64,000 nucleotides of DNA from Variovorax sp. Sphag1AA (GTDB lineage Bacteria > Pseudomonadota > Gammaproteobacteria > Burkholderiales > Burkholderiaceae_C), in assembly GCF_014192575.1 (NCBI RefSeq), contig NZ_JACHYC010000007.1, forward strand, positions 186,001-250,000, given 5' to 3'. Shown in pieces: positions 61,958 through 64,000 of this stretch (within the stretch, counting starts at the first letter, position 1; every line of letters starts with the position of its first letter). Made by a program: the position numbers and the translations under genes. A model generated the notes under the pieces. The model was not told the DNA's origin, made no database searches, and worked only from the letters and a program-made list of their open reading frames with translations.

Positions 61958-63400
61958 ATGCGAGACAGTCAGATCTATCAAGTCCCCCTACTCGTCAACG
62001 GCAAGGAACTCACCGGCGAAGGCCGTGAGCGCCGCGCCATCGTCAATCCCGCGACTGGCGAAAGCATTGGCGAACTCACGCTGGCAAGTCTGGCAGACAT
62101 CGACCTTGCGGCCGAAACGGCACGGGCCGGCTTCGAAGCCTGGCGTGGTCACACGCCGCTGGCGCGCGCCAACATCCTCGCCGCAACGGCCAGCACCATG
62201 CGCGCGGACGTCGAGCGCCTGGCCTCGCTTCTGACATCGGAACAGGGGAAGACGCTGAAGGAAGCACGCGCCGAAGTTCTGGGGTCGGCCGACTTGGTCC
62301 AATGGCTCGGCGAGGAAGGCAAGCGTCTCTACGGGCGTGTGGTGCCTTCCCGGTTCCCACATATGGAGCAACTGGTTCTGCTGGATCCTGTGGGCCCCGT
62401 GGCCGCATTCTCTGCGTGGAACTATCCAATATCCCTGGCGGCGCGCAAGATTGGTCATGCGCTCGCGGCGGGATGCTCGGTGGTGATCAAGCCCGCCGAG
62501 GAATGCCCGAGCGCAGTGCTTGCGCTCGCCCGGATGTTTCACGCGGCCGGTGTTCCGCCCGCTGCGTTGCAGGTGCTCTTCGGCCATCCGGCACAGGTGT
62601 CGGAACGACTGATCTCATCCCCGTACATCCGCAAGATCACCTTCACCGGGTCGACGAGTGTCGGTCGTCACTTGGCAACGCTGGCCGGCGCTGCGCTCAA
62701 GAAAGTGACCTTCGAGCTGGGGGGGCATGCGCCCGTGATCGTGATGGACGATGCTGACATCGACGCTTTTGTCGCAGCAGCCGTCGCGAGCAAGTATCGC
62801 AATGCGGGGCAGATCTGCACCGCGCCGAGTCGATTCTTCGTGCACGAGCGCGTGTACGAGCGCACTGTCGATGCGTTTGTTCAACGCGCGAAGTCGCTGA
62901 CCGTCGGCGACGGTGCCAATGGCGAGACGGACATGGGGCCGCTTGCCCAGGGCCGGAGGGTCTCGGCGATGGAAGAGCTGACGCATGACGCGCTCACCCA
63001 TGGAGGTCGGATCCTCACCGGTGGGCCAGGTCGCAGTGGTGGGGGGTACTTCTGGCATCCCACTGTATTGACGGATGTGCCCGATACGGCGCGACTGATG
63101 CGGGAAGAGCCCTTCGGGCCTGTCGCATCATTCCAGCCTGTCAACGGCCTGGAGCACGCGCTTCGCGCGGCGAACTCGACCGAATATGGACTGGCGGGCT
63201 ACGCGTTCACATCGACCATCGCGAGCGCACGCCGCATCCAGGAAGGCCTGCGCGTAGGCATCGTTGGGTTGAACACCTTCACACCCAGCGTGCCCGAAAT
63301 GCCGTTTGCCGGCGTTCGCGACAGCGGCATGGGGGCCGCCATGGGCTACGAAGGTCTGATGGAGCATATGAACGTGAAAGCAGTGTTCCGCGCCGGATGA
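61958..63400 (+). CDS. NAD(P)-dependent aldehyde dehydrogenase, copy 2
   Basis: The 480-residue enzyme resembles succinate-semialdehyde dehydrogenases: FSAWNYPISLAARKIG, KITFTGSTSVGRHLA, Glu in FELGGHAPVIV and catalytic Cys in AGQICTAPSRF. It follows GMC copy 2 by 38 bases, so the pair can turn an alcohol into an acid. Confidence 0.92.
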   Translation: MRDSQIYQVPLLVNGKELTGEGRERRAIVNPATGESIGELTLASLADIDLAAETARAGFEAWRGHTPLARANILAATASTMRADVERLASLLTSEQGKTLKEARAEVLGSADLVQWLGEEGKRLYGRVVPSRFPHMEQLVLLDPVGPVAAFSAWNYPISLAARKIGHALAAGCSVVIKPAEECPSAVLALARMFHAAGVPPAALQVLFGHPAQVSERLISSPYIRKITFTGSTSVGRHLATLAGAALKKVTFELGGHAPVIVMDDADIDAFVAAAVASKYRNAGQICTAPSRFFVHERVYERTVDAFVQRAKSLTVGDGANGETDMGPLAQGRRVSAMEELTHDALTHGGRILTGGPGRSGGGYFWHPTVLTDVPDTARLMREEPFGPVASFQPVNGLEHALRAANSTEYGLAGYAFTSTIASARRIQEGLRVGIVGLNTFTPSVPEMPFAGVRDSGMGAAMGYEGLMEHMNVKAVFRAG

Positions 63401-63467
63401 TCGTGCGATATCCGAAGTGGAGTCGCTGCTCTCATGGACTTGCGGTCTGAACAGAAAGGAATTGCAG

Positions 63468-64000
63468 ATGGAAAAGCGAAAACTTGGCCAAAATGGTCTC
63501 GAGGTCTCAGCCCTCGGTTTTGGCTGCATGGGGCTGAACTACGGCCGTGGATCTGACCTAAGCCAGGAAGAAGCTGTGCAACTGATCGGAGCGGCCTTCG
63601 ATCGCGGGGTGACCTTCTTCGATACGGCGGAGGTGTATGGTCCCTTCACCAATGAGGAATTTCTCGGGGAGGCCATAGCGCCATTTCGGGGTCGCGTGGT
63701 CATCGCGACGAAGTTCGGCTACCAGTTCGACGAGCAAGGTCGCGAGGCAGGGCTTAACAGCAGGCCGGAGCAGATCCGGGCGGCGGCCGAAGGGTCTCTG
63801 CGCCGACTCAAGACCGACGTGATCGATCTCTACTATCAGCATCGCGTGGACCCGAACGTGCCCATCGAGGACGTTGCCGGCACAGTCAAGGACCTGATCC
63901 GCGAGGGCAAGGTGCTGCACTTCGGTCTGTCCGAGGCAGGGGTCCCTACTATCCGTCGCGCGCATGCCGTCCAGCCCGTTGCCGCCCTTCAGAGCGAATA
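63468..64000 (+). CDS. Aldo/keto reductase, N-terminal part (runs off window)
   Basis: The frame from the ATG at 63468 (AAAGGA upstream) is open to the right edge, giving 177 residues. It shows the AKR signatures LGFGCMGLNYG, the catalytic Asp-Tyr in FFDTAEVYGP, Lys in VVIATKFGY and His in YYQHRVDP, plus GKVLHFGLSEA. It reduces an aldehyde or ketone with NADPH. The C-terminal half is beyond the window. Confidence 0.88.
   Translation, partial: MEKRKLGQNGLEVSALGFGCMGLNYGRGSDLSQEEAVQLIGAAFDRGVTFFDTAEVYGPFTNEEFLGEAIAPFRGRVVIATKFGYQFDEQGREAGLNSRPEQIRAAAEGSLRRLKTDVIDLYYQHRVDPNVPIEDVAGTVKDLIREGKVLHFGLSEAGVPTIRRAHAVQPVAALQSE

Overview
The window is GC-rich chromosomal DNA that looks betaproteobacterial, most likely Burkholderiales/Comamonadaceae. 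The evidence is the clustered Bug-type periplasmic binding proteins, the H-NS proteins with BpH3-like C-terminal motifs, the nad-pan gene cluster and the style of the catabolic operons. No rRNA, tRNA, CRISPR array, transposase or integrase was recognised. The assignment comes from reading the sequence only; no database search was possible.

Region 1 (1-9829) holds accessory and envelope genes. It starts with a partial SGNH/GDSL-like hydrolase downstream of a DUF2235 alpha/beta-hydrolase membrane protein. Several small genes follow: a helical protein, an orphan MbcA/ParS-type antitoxin-like domain, a two-TM protein, and a MarR-like regulator coupled to an integral membrane protein. A tight four-gene operon of exported proteins comes next. 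It ends in a lipoprotein that resembles FlgT/CsgG assembly proteins.

Region 2 (about 10370-29650) is a dense accessory, probably defence, island. It contains a protein with a DUF4263 (Shedu-like) nuclease domain and a companion of unknown function. Next is a 1479-residue fusion: a PrrC/RloC-type AAA_13 ATPase with a possible anticodon-nuclease triad, then an Mrr-like nuclease, then an nSTAND3-like NTPase. Its start-overlapping partner is a second PD-(D/E)XK protein whose 5' end is frameshifted. A protein with an RxxxxH (HEPN-like) motif and a CoiA-like nuclease follow. Two H-NS-family proteins, one with two DNA-binding modules, and several very small genes close the island. The fusion and its partner are the best candidate for an undescribed system.

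Region 3 (29916-37575, minus strand) is a compact cofactor-biosynthesis operon, nadC-nadA-nadB-panD-panB-panC-pabBC, making NAD, pantothenate and p-aminobenzoate. panB has a single in-frame amber stop.

Region 4 (37733-64000) is a catabolic super-cluster. One minus-strand operon encodes an SMP-30-type lactonase, a five-component Liv-type ABC importer, a NIPSNAP protein and two COG3618-type amidohydrolases, with a LysR regulator upstream. Around it lie two sets that each combine a Bug binding protein, a beta-hydroxyacid-dehydrogenase-like enzyme, a GMC oxidoreductase and an aldehyde dehydrogenase. Other members are a third amidohydrolase, a carboxymuconolactone-decarboxylase-like protein, an alpha/beta hydrolase, a GST, an MFS transporter and an aldo/keto reductase that runs off the end. 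Together they suggest uptake and oxidation of an alcohol to an aldehyde and an acid, followed by lactone or ring hydrolysis. The substrate cannot be read from the sequence.
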